A DNA stretch of 64,000 nt from assembly GCA_905221605.1 (NCBI GenBank), contig CAJNDS010002553.1, positions 302,000 to 365,999 of the forward strand, read 5' to 3'. Shown piece by piece: positions 52,515-63,882 of this stretch. The position numbers and the translations under genes were made by a program. Source of the stretch: Symbiodinium natans. Its lineage: Eukaryota; Sar; Dinophyceae; Suessiales; Symbiodiniaceae. The first letter of the stretch is position 1, and every line of letters starts with the position of its first letter. The notes under the pieces were generated by a model. It was not told the DNA's origin. It saw only the letters and a list, made by a program, of their open reading frames with translations, and did not search any database.

Positions 52515-52720
52515 TTATAGGGTCCCCAGGTTTGGGGTTCAGTGTTTCCGGGCCCCCCAGTTTAAGTCCAGCTAGTTTCCTTCATCAAAGCAAGTCCTTG
52601 CGCCCTCCCCCAGTTTCAGCTTCAGGGCCTAGGGCAGTGCTTGAAGCGAATGGGTATATATTAGAGGGCTTCGACGGAGTTGTCTGGGCTTCAGGGTTGT
52701 GCAGGGCTTCATGGTTTTGA
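52515..52720 (+). CDS. Candidate exon
   Basis: A continuous frame ending at TGA 52718-52720, with RAVLEANGYILEGFDGVVWA near its end. The left half is less protein-like. Confidence 0.35.
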
Positions 52721-52839
52721 TGGCTCAAACTCCTAAACCCCAAGTCCTATAAACCCTAGACCCCCCAAACTCCAAACCCTAAACCCGAAGCCCTAAACCC
52801 CAAACCCTAAACCCTAAACCCTAAGCACTAAGCCTCTTG

Positions 52840-53023
52840 GATATTCCAATGCGCAGGGAACCCTTCGTCTACTTGGCCTCGTCTGGGTTGCTGCTATGGA
52901 ACGTATCGTATAGCATCACAAAGGAAGCGCGGATAAGGGTTTAGGGCTGAAAGTTCCTCAGTTGTGGTCTGGGTTTTTGTGCTCCAGGGCGTCACAGCTT
53001 CGGTTGTTTTAAGGCTATAAGCT
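52840..53023 (+). CDS. Candidate exons near the end of the gene-bearing zone (52840-52938 and about 52988-53023)
   Basis: The first reads RREPFVYLASSGLLLWNVSY, then SITKEARI, before GTTTAG. The second follows CTCCAG and reads GVTASVVLRL to a TAA. These are the last coding-like pieces before the AT-rich array. Confidence 0.4.
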
Positions 53024-53084
53024 CTTGTACGTAGGACCTTTAGGGTCTATTTGGCGCTGCGCTTGGCCTCGACCTCAAGGACTT

Positions 53085-55130
53085 CTGGGATTTTATGTTT
53101 TAAGGATATTATGCATTTTAAAATAGAAGAAAATCCTTAAAATCAGTAAAAAATACAATCCGAGGCGCCGAATTTGGTTTTAGGAGAAGCCCCAAACGAT
53201 TTAAATTTTTAAAAATCCTTAAAATCCATAAAAAATAAAATCAAAATCATTTATTTTTTAAGGATTTTAAGGATTTTATTCGATTTTAAAATGCATAAAA
53301 TCCTTAAAAAATAAATTCGGCCTCTGATTTTATTTTTTAAGGATTTTATGCATTTTAAAATAAAAGAAAATCCTTAAAATCCTTAAAAAATAAAATCCGA
53401 GGCCGAATTTGGTTTTAGAAGAAGCCCCAAACGATTTAAATTTTTAAAAATCCTTAAAATCCATAAAAAATAAAATCAAAATAATTTATTTTTTAAGGAT
53501 TTTAAGGATTTTATTCGATTTTAAAATGAGGCCGAATTTGGTTTTAGGAGAAGCCCCAAACGATTTAAATTTTTAAAAATCCTTAAAATCCATAAAAAAT
53601 AAAATCAAAATAATTTATTTTTAAGGATTTTAAGGATTTTATTCGATTTTAAAATGCATAAAATCCTTAAAAAATAAATTCGGCCTCTGATTTTATTTTT
53701 TAAGGATTTTATGCATTTTAAAATAGGAGAAAATCCTTAAAATCCTTAAAAAATAAAATCCGAGGCCGAATTTGGTTTTAGGAGAAGCCCCAAACGATTT
53801 AAATTTTTAAAAATCCTTAAAATCCATAAAAAATAAAATCAAAATAATTTATTTTTTTAAGGATTTTAAGGATTTTATTTGATTTTCAAATGCATAAAAT
53901 CCTTAAAAAAAAAAATTCGGCCTCTGATTTTATTGTTTAAGGATTTTATGCATTTTAAAATAGGAGAAAATCCTTAAAATCCTTAAAAAATAAAATCCGA
54001 GGCCGAATATTGTTTTAGGAGAAGCCCCAAACGATTTAAATTTTTAAAAATCCTTAAAATCCATAAAAAAAATAAAATCAAAATAATTTATTTTTTTTAA
54101 GGATTTTTTGGTTTTTGTTCGATTTTAAAATGCATAAAATCCTTAAAAAATAAATTCGGCCTCTGATGTTATCTTGTAAGGATTTTATGCATTTTAAAAT
54201 AGGAGAAAATCCTTAATAAAATCCTTAAAAAATAAAATCAGAGGCCGAATTTATTTTTTAAGGATTTTATGCATTTTAAAATCGAATAAAATCCTTAAAA
54301 TCCTTAAAAAATAAATTATTTTGATTTTATTTTTTATGGATTTTAAGGATTTTTAAAAATTTAAATCGTTTGGGGCTTCTCCTAAAACCAAATTCGGCCT
54401 CGGATTTTATTTTTTAAGGATTTTAAGGATTTTCTTCTATTTTAAAATGCATAAAATCCTTAAAAAATAAAATCAGAGGCCGAATTTATTTTTTTAAGGA
54501 TTTTATGCATTTTAAAATAGAAGAAAATCCTTAAAATCCTTAAAAAATAAATTATTTTGATTTTATTTTTTTTATGGATTTTAAGGATTTTTAAAAATTT
54601 AAATCGTTTGGGGCTTCTCCTAAAACCAAATTCGGCCTTTCTCCTATTTTAAAATGCATAAAATCCTTAAACAATAAAATCAGAGGCCGAATTTATTTTT
54701 TAAGGATTTTATGCATTTTAAAATCGAATAAAATCCTTAAAATCCTTAAACAACAAATTATTTTGATTTTATTTTTTATGGGTTTTAAGGATTTTTAAAA
54801 ATTTAAATCGTTTGGGGCTTCTCCTAAAACCAAATTCGGCCTCGGATTTTATTTTTTAAGGATTTTAAGGATTTTCTTCTATTTTAAAATGCATAAAATC
54901 CTTAAAAAATAAATTCGGCCTCTGATTTTATTTTTTAAGGATTTTATGCATTTTAAAATAGAAGAAAATCCTTAAAATCTTTAAAAAATAAATTATTTTG
55001 ATTTTATTTTTTATGGATTCTAAGGATTTTTAAAAATTTAAATCGTTTGGGGCTTCTCCTAAAACCAAATTCGGCGCCTCGGATTTTATTTTTTACGGAT
55101 TTTAAGGATTTTCTTCTATTTTAAATCAAG
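53085..55130. repeat. AT-rich array of about 235-bp units with mirror-image halves
   Basis: GGCCGAATTTGGTTTTAGGA followed by GAAGCCCCAAACGATTTAAA marks each unit. It occurs in the + orientation at about 53163, 53402, 53529, 53763 and 54001, and in the reverse orientation near 54395, 54632, 54838 and 55073. The switch is at about 54235. The first and last units share the variant GGCGCC next to this core. The remaining sequence is AAGGATTTTA/TAAAATCCTT. No gene. Confidence 0.85.
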
Positions 55131-55505
55131 CTCCTAGGCGCCTAAGCGCCTACTTCTTCAACCCTTAAAACCTTAAACCAGTTCCTAAGCTACCCCCTGC
55201 ACTAGTAGATCCTTAAACCCTAAGCTCCAAAGCTCCTAAGCTCCTCGGCGCCTACCCCCTAAACCCCTAAACCCCTAAACCCTTAAACCCTAAACCCTAA
55301 GCTCCTGAGGTCCTAAGCACCTAAGTGCCTACCCCCTAAATCCTTAAACCCTCCTAAGCTCCTAAGCTCCTAAGCGCCTAAGCGCCTACCCTTAAACCTT
55401 AAATCAAACCCTATACTCCTAGGCTCCGAAATCCTTAAACCTAAACCCTAAACCCTAAACCCTAAGCTCCTAAGCTCCTAAGAGCCTCAGCGCCTACCCC
55501 CTAAC
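55130..55505 (+). repeat. Degenerate CTCCTAAGCGCCTA repeats
   Basis: CTCCTAAG, GCGCCTA and CCCCTAAA units alternate. No gene. Confidence 0.6.
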
Positions 55506-55599
55506 CCTGAGACCCCGGGACCCCTTTTTAAATTTGAAAAATCCTTGCCTTCTTCTACGCTGAAATTTTCTAGGTTTTAAGGATGTTAAGAGATTTTAA

Positions 55600-55880
55600 T
55601 ATTTAAAGGAGCTTTCGTTTTTGAGGTTGAGGGCACGCTAGGGCTGACAAAAACCCTATGCTAGGGTTTACAAAAAAATTAAAACCCTTTCGCTTGAACG
55701 TGTTTACAAACACACCTTCGTTTTCGAGGATGGGGGCACACCCAGGCTTACAAAAATCCCGTCGTTTTTGAAGTTTAGGACACACTAGGGTTTACGCAAA
55801 AATGCAGGCGCACCAGGTTGATAAACAAACCTTTCGTTTTTTGATGTTGAGGACATATCAAGGTTCAAATCGAACCTTTT
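55600..55880 (+). repeat. Degenerate tandem repeat, about 50-100 bp unit
   Basis: CTTTCGTTTTTGAGGTTGAG then GGGTTTACAAAAA recurs near 55611, 55712, 55759 and 55829 with many changes. Confidence 0.5.
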
Positions 55881-56231
55881 CGTTAAAGCAATGATGGTGC
55901 TTTAAGGTTTTGCAAAACAACAACGTTCCTTAACGTTGTTGCAGTCTTACTTTTTCAATGCTTCAAGATCTTTACCAGGCTACAAGAAGTGCATTTTTGT
56001 AAACAAATCGTATGATTGAGGTCTCTGGTCTCCACCCTACAGTTTAATATTTTGCGGTAACCATAACTAAAACTGTTTGCATCGTTCAGTTACAGTGATT
56101 GCGCCCAATGTGATATCTTGAGCCTCCCAAATATTATGAAAAAAATGAAGACCTGAATTCAAAATACTATAAAAAATGAAGACCTGAATTCAATTATTCA
56201 AAATGTTCAAATTATGGGCTCTCTAAAAGAC
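55880..56231. other. AT-rich unique sequence, no supported gene
   Basis: ATGAAGACCTGAATTCAA occurs twice (56145 and 56178). Nothing else seen. Confidence 0.4.
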
Positions 56232-56275
56232 TTAACACCCTTTAAATAGCTCAGTGTGGTTCTTTTATTCATCGT

Positions 56276-56325
56276 ATCTCTCTCCATCTTTTTCTCTTTC
56301 GCTCTCGCTTTCTCTCTGTCTCTCC

Positions 56326-56375
<50 letters not shown>

Positions 56376-56430
56376 CCCTCTCTCTTCTCTTTGTCTCTGT
56401 CTCTCTCTGTCTCTCTCCTTCTCTGCCTCC
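56276..56430 (+). repeat. (CT)n microsatellite
   Basis: TCTCTC runs with interruptions. Shorter than the copy at 59268-59450. Confidence 0.9.
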
Positions 56431-57416
56431 TTCCCTCCTTCCTGCCATCATTCCTTTCTCTTCCCCTCTTCCTTCTTCTTGTTCTTTCCTCTTTCCTCCT
56501 CGCCCCTCCCGTTTTTTACTTGCCATTCAACATCCTTCAAGAAGTGTCCCCTTTTGCCCTTTCGCAGTCTTCTCTCAAACCCCTGGGAGGCCCTTTCAGG
56601 GAGCCCCTTCAAGGAACCCGAAAACGGCGGGGCCCTGGTGGATATTGAAAGACGCAGATTCGCAGAAGGAGGGAAGGAGAACGACAGACACGGAGCAAGA
56701 GATAGAGAAACAGAAAAAGGAGAGAGAAGCAACTGTCCTCTCCAAGCTGTTTTCAGAGTGGCCCCAAAGACTGGGGTGGGCGTGAGTTCGCCCCTTGCCA
56801 CTCGAAAGCCTCCCTTTCTTGAAAGAAACAAGAGGCAGGAACCCCTTCTGTCAAAGAATCCGTGTCAGAAGACAAAAGGATACTGCGATAGCCCCTCATT
56901 CGTATTTTAATTCCTCCCAAATGCTTTCGGCTCTTTTCTTGATAGATGAGTGGGTCCGTCCGCTCCGATTGAAATGAGAGAGTTTATTTTCTTAGAATGA
57001 ACCGTTCCGTGTATTCTTAATCAGAGGTAGCCCTGCCTATGTTGAATACAGATGAGGGCGTTGTCCTGAAAGGCCCTCCTGTTCTAAGGAACACCGTGAA
57101 CGATAGAACCCTTCATTTGAAAAGGAATCAACGAGTCCATCCAGTGTTTCAATAAATGACAGGATTTCGTTGTTCTTCGGAATGCTATTGTCTTTAAGAA
57201 GCTTTCTTTCTCCTTCCTTTCGTTTTCGCTCTTCGTGCGCCCGCTTTCTGCACTCTCCCTTTCTTGTGTCCCTTTTGCGGCCCTGGGGGGGGTAGAAGAA
57301 GGGCAAGGTTAAGCAAGGAGAATGAAGGGAATGATATGATGGAAGGAGGACTTCTCCAGCTCCTCGTAACTACTTCTCTACATGTCTCTGTGTGGTTTTT
57401 CTTCTTGGCAGGCAAT

Positions 57417-57590
57417 ATGGGGGCTCTTGGAGGCCCCTGGGAGACGCTCTCTGAAGGCCGCCCGAAACTCTTGGGGCGGCTCAGAGGGGTTTGGAGTGTG
57501 TGGAAAGAGGCAGTGCGGGACCATGTCCAGAACAGGACCCATCGTTTGTACAGGGTCCGCCTCGTAAAGTCAGAAAGGATGAGCAATTGA
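57417..57590 (+). CDS. Small conserved open frame, 57 residues
   Basis: ATG to TGA, starting MGALGGPWETLSEGRPKLLG and ending in a basic tail. The same frame is intact in copy 2 (60457-60630). It could be real, or conserved only because the duplication is recent. Confidence 0.25.
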   Translation: MGALGGPWETLSEGRPKLLGRLRGVWSVWKEAVRDHVQNRTHRLYRVRLVKSERMSN

Positions 57591-58854
57591 ACAGAAAACG
57601 CCGGGGGGCACCGGAGTGAGAGAGATGGAGACAGATAGAGAAGCAAAGAGAAGGAGACAACAATTAGGGAGAAGAGGAAGAAGGAAGACAGTGAAAGAGC
57701 GACAGATAGGGGAACAGGGTGGAGGAAACAAAAACAATGAAGGAGAGGAAGAAGGAAGCGATGGTGAAACGAGGGCCGCTTGGAGAACAAAAAGGGGTCA
57801 GGGAAGATCAAGAAGGAAAGAGAAGAGGTAAAGCAGGACGCTTGTTTTTGTTATCCACCTGTTCCTTTTCCTCACCCCTTGCACTTGTGTCCCGAGCATC
57901 GCTCACGCCTTTCTTCCACGGTCTTTGTCCTTCATTTCTCCACTCTATCTCTCTATCCTCGCTCTAGCTCTCCTTCCTGTCTTTTCCATGTTCGTTCTCC
58001 TCCTTGACCCTGCTCTCGCTTTTCTCGTGTCCAGCCCATGAGCCTTTCCTCTTCTGTTCCTTTTGCCATTAAGTGGGGGGATAGAAAAGGCAAGGTTAAG
58101 CAAGGAGAAGGAAGGGCATTATAAGATGGCGGACTATGATCTGTCTCTTTCTGCGAGGAAAGGAAGAGGTGAGGGAGGGGAGGAGAGGCAATGTCTCATG
58201 TCGAGCTGGGAGGGAGGGTTGGATGCTACTGGAAGCTCTAGCCTCTAAAGGCCCCTACATTCGGGAGGCTCCCGGGAGCCCCTGCCAACTCCCGAGGCCC
58301 CTGAGACACAGCAACATTGGGATGGGATAGGGTATCTCTCGCTTCCTCTTCTTTTTTTCCTCATTTCTTGCTTGTTCCATCCTTTCTCACTCGATTTCGC
58401 CCCCCCCCCCTCTCTGTGTTCCGCCTTCGCCCGCCTTGTTCCATGCCCTGCCCTTCCCTCCTTTCCACATCCTTCTCAAACGAGAAAGCAAGAGAACGAT
58501 GAGAAGGAGAGGTGAGAGGGACGAAAAAGGCAAGGAAATGAAGATTTCGCCCTGCCCTCTCTGTCACTTTTCTCATCCGCTTTCACCCCTTCCCTCTCAC
58601 CACTCCATGCTCTATGCTAAGAAAGGAATAGGAGAGGAAGAGAGGAGTGGGAGGAAGAAGATTGGCAGAGGAAAAAGGGACTTCTTCCCTTTCATTTAGC
58701 TTTGGCTTACGGTATCCCAAACACCAAAATACAGATGGGTCTTTGGGAGGGGGGCTTGAAAATGCTACAGACTTTAGCAGAGCATATGAAATATTGAACT
58801 ACTGGACCCCATCGCCGAGTAAGCGCTCCAGCTGCTTAATCGGCCCTGGGTTGG

Positions 58855-59220
58855 AAGCTTAAAGATTGACGATGCCGGGAAGCTCTCCCCGCGCATCTTC
58901 AGTCCTGATCCTTCGGCCTCAAGGCCGATTGAGCGCTCCACCTGCTTAATCGGCCCTGGGTTTGAAGATTGAACTTGCCCGGGAACTCTCCCCGGAGCAC
59001 CTTCAATCCTAGATTCTCAACCCTGGGCCGGTTAGGCAGATGAAGTGCTTAATCGGCAGGGGTTTGGTGTTGAAGATACTCCGGGGAGAGTTCCCCGGCA
59101 TATTCAATATTCAATCTTCAATCCAAGGGCCGATTAAGCAGCAGGTGGAGTGCTTAATCGGCCCTGTGTTTGAAGATTGAAGATTGAAGATTGAAGATGC
59201 CCGGGAATTCTCCCCGGAGC
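58855..59220. repeat. Palindromic module cluster
   Basis: Repeated palindromes GGGAACTCTCCCCGG and GGGCCGATTAAGC/GCTTAATCGGCCC alternate with TGAAGATTGAAGA. Confidence 0.75.
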
Positions 59221-59293
59221 ATCTTCACACCCTTTAAATAGCTGAGTGTGGTTCTTTTATTCATCGTATCTCTCTCCATCTTTTTCTCTTTCG

Positions 59294-59367
<74 letters not shown>

Positions 59368-59377
59368 CTTCTCTTTG

Positions 59378-59427
<50 letters not shown>

Positions 59428-61332
59428 CCTCTCTGCCTCCTTCCCTCCTTCCTGCCATCATTCCTTTCTCTTCCCCTCTTCCTTCTTCTTGTTCTTTCCT
59501 CTTTCCTCCTCGCCCCTCCCGTTTTTTACTTGCCATTCAACATCCTTCAAGAAGTGTCCCCTTTTGCCCTTTCGCGGTCTTCTCTCAAACCCCTGGGAGG
59601 CCCTTTCAGGGAGCCCCTTCAAGGAACCCGAAAACGGCGGGGCCCTGGTGGATATTGAAAGAAGCAGATTCGCAGAAGGAGGGAAGGGGAACGACAGACA
59701 CGGAGCAAGAGATAGAGAAACAGAAAAAGGAGAGAGAAGCAACTGTCCTCTCCAAGCTGTTTTCAGAGTGGCCCCAAAGACTGGGGTGGGCGTGAGTTCG
59801 CCCCTTGCCACTCGAAAGCCTCCCTTTCTTGAAAGAAACAAGAGGCAGGAACCCCTTCTGTCAAAGAATCCGTGTCAGAAGACAAAAGGATACTGCGATA
59901 GCCCCTCATTCGTATTTTAATTCCTCCCAAATGCTTTCGGCTCTTTTCTTGATAGATGAGTGGGTCCGTCCGCTCCGATTGAAATGAGAGAGTTTATTTT
60001 CTTAGAATGAACCGTTCCGTGTATTCTTAATCAGAGGTAGCCCTGCCTATGTTGAATACAGATGAGGGCGTTGTCCTGAAAGGCCCTCCTGTTCTAAGGA
60101 ACACCGTGAACGATAGAACCCTTCATTTGAAAAGGAATCAACGAGTCCATCCAGTATTTCAATAAATGACAGGATTTCGTTGTTCTTCGGAATGCTATTG
60201 TCTTTAAGAAGCTTTCTTTCTCCTTCCTTTCGTTTTCGCTCTTCGTGCGCCCGCTTTCTGCACTCTCCCTTTCTTGTGTCCCTTTTGCGGCCCTTTCTTC
60301 CTCTGTTCCTTTTGTCATTAAGTAGGGGGGGGGGGGTAGAAGAAGGGCAAGGTTAAGCAAGGAGAATGAAGGGAATGATATGATGGAAGGAGGACTTCTC
60401 CAGCTCCTCGTAACTACTTCTCTACATGTCTCTGTGTGGTTTTTCTTCTTGGCAATATGGGGGCTCTTGGAGGCCCCTGGGAGACGCTCTCTGAAGGCCG
60501 CCCGAAACTCTTGGGGCGGCTCAGAGGGGTCTGGAGTGTGTGGAAAGAGGCAGTGCGGGACCATGTCCAGAACAGGACCCATCGTTTGTACAGGGTCCGC
60601 CTCGTAAAGTCAGAAAGGATGAGCAATTGAACAGAAAACGCCGGGGAGCACCGGAGTGAGAGAGATGGAGACAGATAGAGAAGCAAAGAGAAGGAGACAA
60701 CAATTAGGGAGAAGAGGAAGAAGGAAGACAGTGGAAGAGCGACAGATAGGGGAACAGGGTGAAGGAAACAAAAACAATGAAGGAGAGGAATAAGGAAGCG
60801 ATGGTGAAAAGAGGGCCGCTTGGAGAACAAAAAGGGGTCAAGCAGGACACTTGTTTTTGTTATCCACTGTTCCTTTTCCTCACCCCTTACACTTATGTCC
60901 CGAGCATTGCTCACGCCTTTCTTCCACGGTCTTTGTCCTTCATTTCTCCTCTCTATCTCTCTATCTTCCCTCTAGCTCTCCTTCCTTTCTTTTCCATGTT
61001 CGTTCTCCTCCTTGACCCCGCTCTCGCTTTTCTCGTGTCCAGCCCATGAGCCTTTCCTCTTCTGTTCCTTTTGCCATTAAGTGGGGGGATAGAAAAGGCA
61101 AGGTTAAGCAAGGAGAATGAAGGGCATTGTAAGATTGCGGACTATGGTCTGTCTCTTTCTGCGAGGAAAGGAAGAGGTGAGGGGAGGGGAGGAGAGGCAA
61201 TGTCTCATGTCGAGCTGGGAGGGAGGGTTGGATGCTACTGGAAGCTCTAGCCTCTAAAGGCCCCTGCATTCGGGAGGCCCCTGAGATATAGCAACATTGG
61301 GATGGGATAGGGTATCTCTCGCTTCCTCTTCT
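59221..61332 (+). repeat. Tandem unit copy 2, 5' part
   Basis: Near-identical to 56232-58344. Differences include the CT-run length, an extra TTTCTTCCTCTGTTCC segment at 60295-60325 and a deletion near 60840. Confidence 0.85.
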
Positions 61333-61455
61333 GAGCCATGTTTCCTCGCCCCGACGGCGGAGTCCTCCACGTGGGCGTGCCCCTACTGAGACCAACTCCA
61401 TACCCTGAGGGGTGTCACCTTTGTCACTTTGGTTGGTTACAGTTTGGTGGGCCTT

Positions 61456-61935
61456 TTATACTGATGGGGTGAGAGTGCCGCCAATTCTCTTAACGGCATC
61501 CGCACTCTTGCGGTCTTGCTCCACTGGTCCCGTGCCATTGGGTTTCTTTGTTCGGGGGAAGGTGTTGGGGGGGGTGCTCATGGAGTGCCTTCGCCGCCTT
61601 CTCTCGAAGCGGTGTCGTGTCGGGCAGCTTCCTGGGTGGGCTGTCGGACGAAGATACTCTCGGTCAAGTTCTTCTCGAGGTTTTTGTGGTAACTTCACAC
61701 CCAGAGTACCCTCACTCGCTTGTTCACATGCTGTTGCGAGTGTGTCGTCGTTTTCAGCCGGTTCGGAATCGGCGAAATCGGGCCTGTTGACAGCTTCTAC
61801 GAAAAAGGCGGGTTCGTGGCGGGGGGAGGCGTCGATACGTCGTGGTCGGATTTTGCCTGTCAAGGGATTGGCTGGCACGACTAGCCGAAGGGTGCAGGGG
61901 GACACGATCCCCTTGTGGCGGTGTTTTGGCCACAT
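61456..61935 (-). CDS. Unrecognised open frame, 159 residues, inside the insertion
   Basis: Starts MWPKHRHKGIVSPCTLRLVV and has charged stretches such as DFADSEPAENDDTLATACEQ and RHRFERRRRRHS. It is overlapped on the + strand by a longer Ser/Arg-rich frame (61412-62032). The minus frame has the more protein-like composition. No catalytic motif of an integrase or transposase is visible. Confidence 0.25.
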   Translation of the reverse strand: MWPKHRHKGIVSPCTLRLVVPANPLTGKIRPRRIDASPRHEPAFFVEAVNRPDFADSEPAENDDTLATACEQASEGTLGVKLPQKPREELDREYLRPTAHPGSCPTRHRFERRRRRHSMSTPPNTFPRTKKPNGTGPVEQDRKSADAVKRIGGTLTPSV

Positions 61936-62496
61936 GCCAACACCAATGGCAAGCCCGCCCCCCCCTTGCTATGTTTCTGCTTTTTTGCCTGTTCGACAAG
62001 GGATGTGCCGGGACCTCTGTAGATCGATTTGACCGTAGGCGAACACTCGCTACGGATGCATTTTTGTTGTTTTTTTCAGATGGGTGAGCGGGAGGTGGGC
62101 GATTTGGATTTGCTTTTTCTCTTTGGTTTGGGCTTGTCGCTCTGCTGGTCCAGGTACGTGTACTATGTTGGCGGGGTGCGGTTGAGTGGTTTATGTATAC
62201 ACTTACAAGTAGGACTTCCAGTCTTACAACTCAGGCAAACTGTCTTATAAGTCAACGTAACTGAGCCAGATGTTTATAAGCGTTTATGAGTAATATAGCA
62301 GAGTTATAATGCCACTTGCGTTTGGGTTATAACCCAGAATATATGTTGTTGCTAAGTCATTTATAAGTCGTGCTCGTGGGAACGTGGAATTTCGTCCGTG
62401 GTACCATATAAGTGGACTTAGCTAAGTCCTAGCTAACTGAATCGCGCGAGACTTTCTATTCAATGAGTGCGCTGTTCTGTTTGTCGGGCCTCTCGA

Positions 62497-62775
62497 CATG
62501 TCGTGGGCGTGTCGTGGGCATGTCGTGGCCGTGTCGTGGGCGTGTCGTTGTTCTGGGGCCCTGTCGCGTGCATGTCGTGGCCGTGTCGTGGCCGTGTCGT
62601 GGCCGTGTCGCGGCCGTGTCGCGGGCGGCTTGGCACTTTGCCACGGGGCTGCGTCATGGGCGTGTCGTGGGCATGTCGTGGGCATGTCGTGGCCGTGTCG
62701 TGGCCGTGTCGTTGCTCTGGGGCCGCGTCGTGGGAATGTCGTGGCCGTGTCGTGGCCGTCTAGTGCTCGCGTCGT
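62497..62775 (+). repeat. 11-bp minisatellite (GTGTCGTGGCC)
   Basis: About 24 units of GTGTCGTGGSC with GTTCTGGGGCC-type interruptions. The 11-bp period keeps all frames open on both strands. Confidence 0.85.
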
Positions 62776-63000
62776 GGTCGTGCCCGGGTGGCAGACTTAG
62801 CTCGGAGTTGTAACTCCAGTTGCATAAGTCCGTAAGTCCGTAAGTCCGCTTATAAGCTAATGCCGCGGACAAGCTAAGTGCCACCTAAGTCACTTAGTAA
62901 GCCACGGTAAGTCATTAGGGTGTAACCGATTTTATAAGCCGGACAAGCCCCGCCCACCAACATAGTAGTCGCCAAACCAAACACCTGACCTGTCCTGTCC

Positions 63001-63882
63001 ATTTTTCCTCATTTCTTCCTTGTTCCATCCTTTCTCACTCGATTTCGCCCCCCCCCCCTTCCCTCGCCTTGTTCCATGCCCTGTCCACATCCTTCTCAAA
63101 CGAGAAAGCAAGAGAACGATGAGAAGGAGAGGTGAGAGGGACGAAAAAGGCAAGGAAATGAAGATTTCGCCCTGCCCTCTCTGTCACTTTTCTCATCCGC
63201 TTTCACCCCTTCCCTCTCATCACTCCATGCTCTATGCTAAGAAAGGAATAGGAGAGGAAGAGAGGAGTGGGAGGAAGAAGATTGGCAGAGGAAAAAGGGA
63301 CTTCTTCCCTTTCATTTAGCTTTGGCTTACGGTATCCCAAACACCAAAATACAGATGGGTCTTTGGGAGGGGGGCTTGAAAATTCTACAGACTTTAGCAG
63401 AGCATATGAAATATTGAACTACTGGACCCCAGGGCCGAGTAAGCGCTCCAGCTGCTTAATCGGGTTGACGATGCCGGGGAACTCTCCCCGGGAATCTTCA
63501 ATCCTGATCCTTCGGCCTCAAGGCCGATTGAGCGCTCCGCCTGCTTAATCGGCCCTGGGTTTGAAGATTGAACATGCCCGGGAACTCTCCCCGGAGCACC
63601 TTCAATCCTGGATTCTCAACCCTGGGCCGACTAGGCAGATGAAGTGCTTAATCGGCAGGGGTCTGGGGTTGAAGATACTCCTGGGAGAGTTCCCCGGCAT
63701 ATTCAATATTCAATCTTCAATCCAAGGGCCGATTAAGCAGCAGGTGGAGCGCTTAATCGGCCCTGTGTTTGAAGGTTGAAGATTGAAGATGCCCGGGAAC
63801 TCTCCCCGGAGCATCATCAATCCGGGGAGAGTTCCCCGGCGTCTTCAATCTTCAATCGTCAAACCCAGGGCCGATTAAGCAC
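63001..63882 (+). repeat. Tandem unit copy 2, 3' part with palindromic tail
   Basis: Matches 58345-59220, including the AAGAAAGGAATAGGAGAGGA stretch and the GGGAACTCTCCCCGG / GCTTAATCGGCCC modules (63440-63880). After 63882 the sequence is unique to the window end. Confidence 0.8.

Larger units (their letters stand above)
56232..59220 (+). repeat. Tandem unit copy 1 (about 3 kb)
   Basis: Begins CACCCTTTAAATAGCTCAGT, then a (CT)n run (56320-56420). Unique purine/pyrimidine-rich sequence follows, then a palindromic tail (58855-59220). GGCAAGGTTAAGCAAGGAGA occurs twice inside (57302 and 58089). No confident gene. Confidence 0.8.
61333..63000. mobile_element. Insertion of about 1.7 kb splitting tandem unit copy 2
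   Basis: Copy 1 reads continuously across CTTCCTCTTCTTTTTTTCCT. Copy 2 has this sequence split between 61332 and 63001. The insert holds GC-rich sequence (61333-62100), a possible inner element bounded by TACTATGTTGGCGGGG (about 62161) and its inverse CCCGCCCACCAACATAGTA (about 62949), AAGTC-rich arms and a minisatellite. No transposase is recognised. Confidence 0.6.

Noticed and set aside
53085-55130. CRISPR array or LTR pair
   Set aside because: Units are about 235 bp with no unique spacers, orientation reverses in the middle, and no primer-binding or coding domain is present.
56254-56910. 218-residue plus-strand frame and its copy at 59246-59920
   Set aside because: The first third is the CT microsatellite. 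The remainder is low in complexity and open on the other strand too.
57194-57811. 205-residue minus-strand frame (and a partial copy at 60094-60914)
   Set aside because: It is Ser/Leu/Phe-rich from purine/pyrimidine bias, and the copies differ by indels that change its ends.
62422-62884. Arg/Val/Ser- or His/Thr/Arg-rich frames on both strands
   Set aside because: They follow the 11-bp minisatellite, which keeps all frames open.
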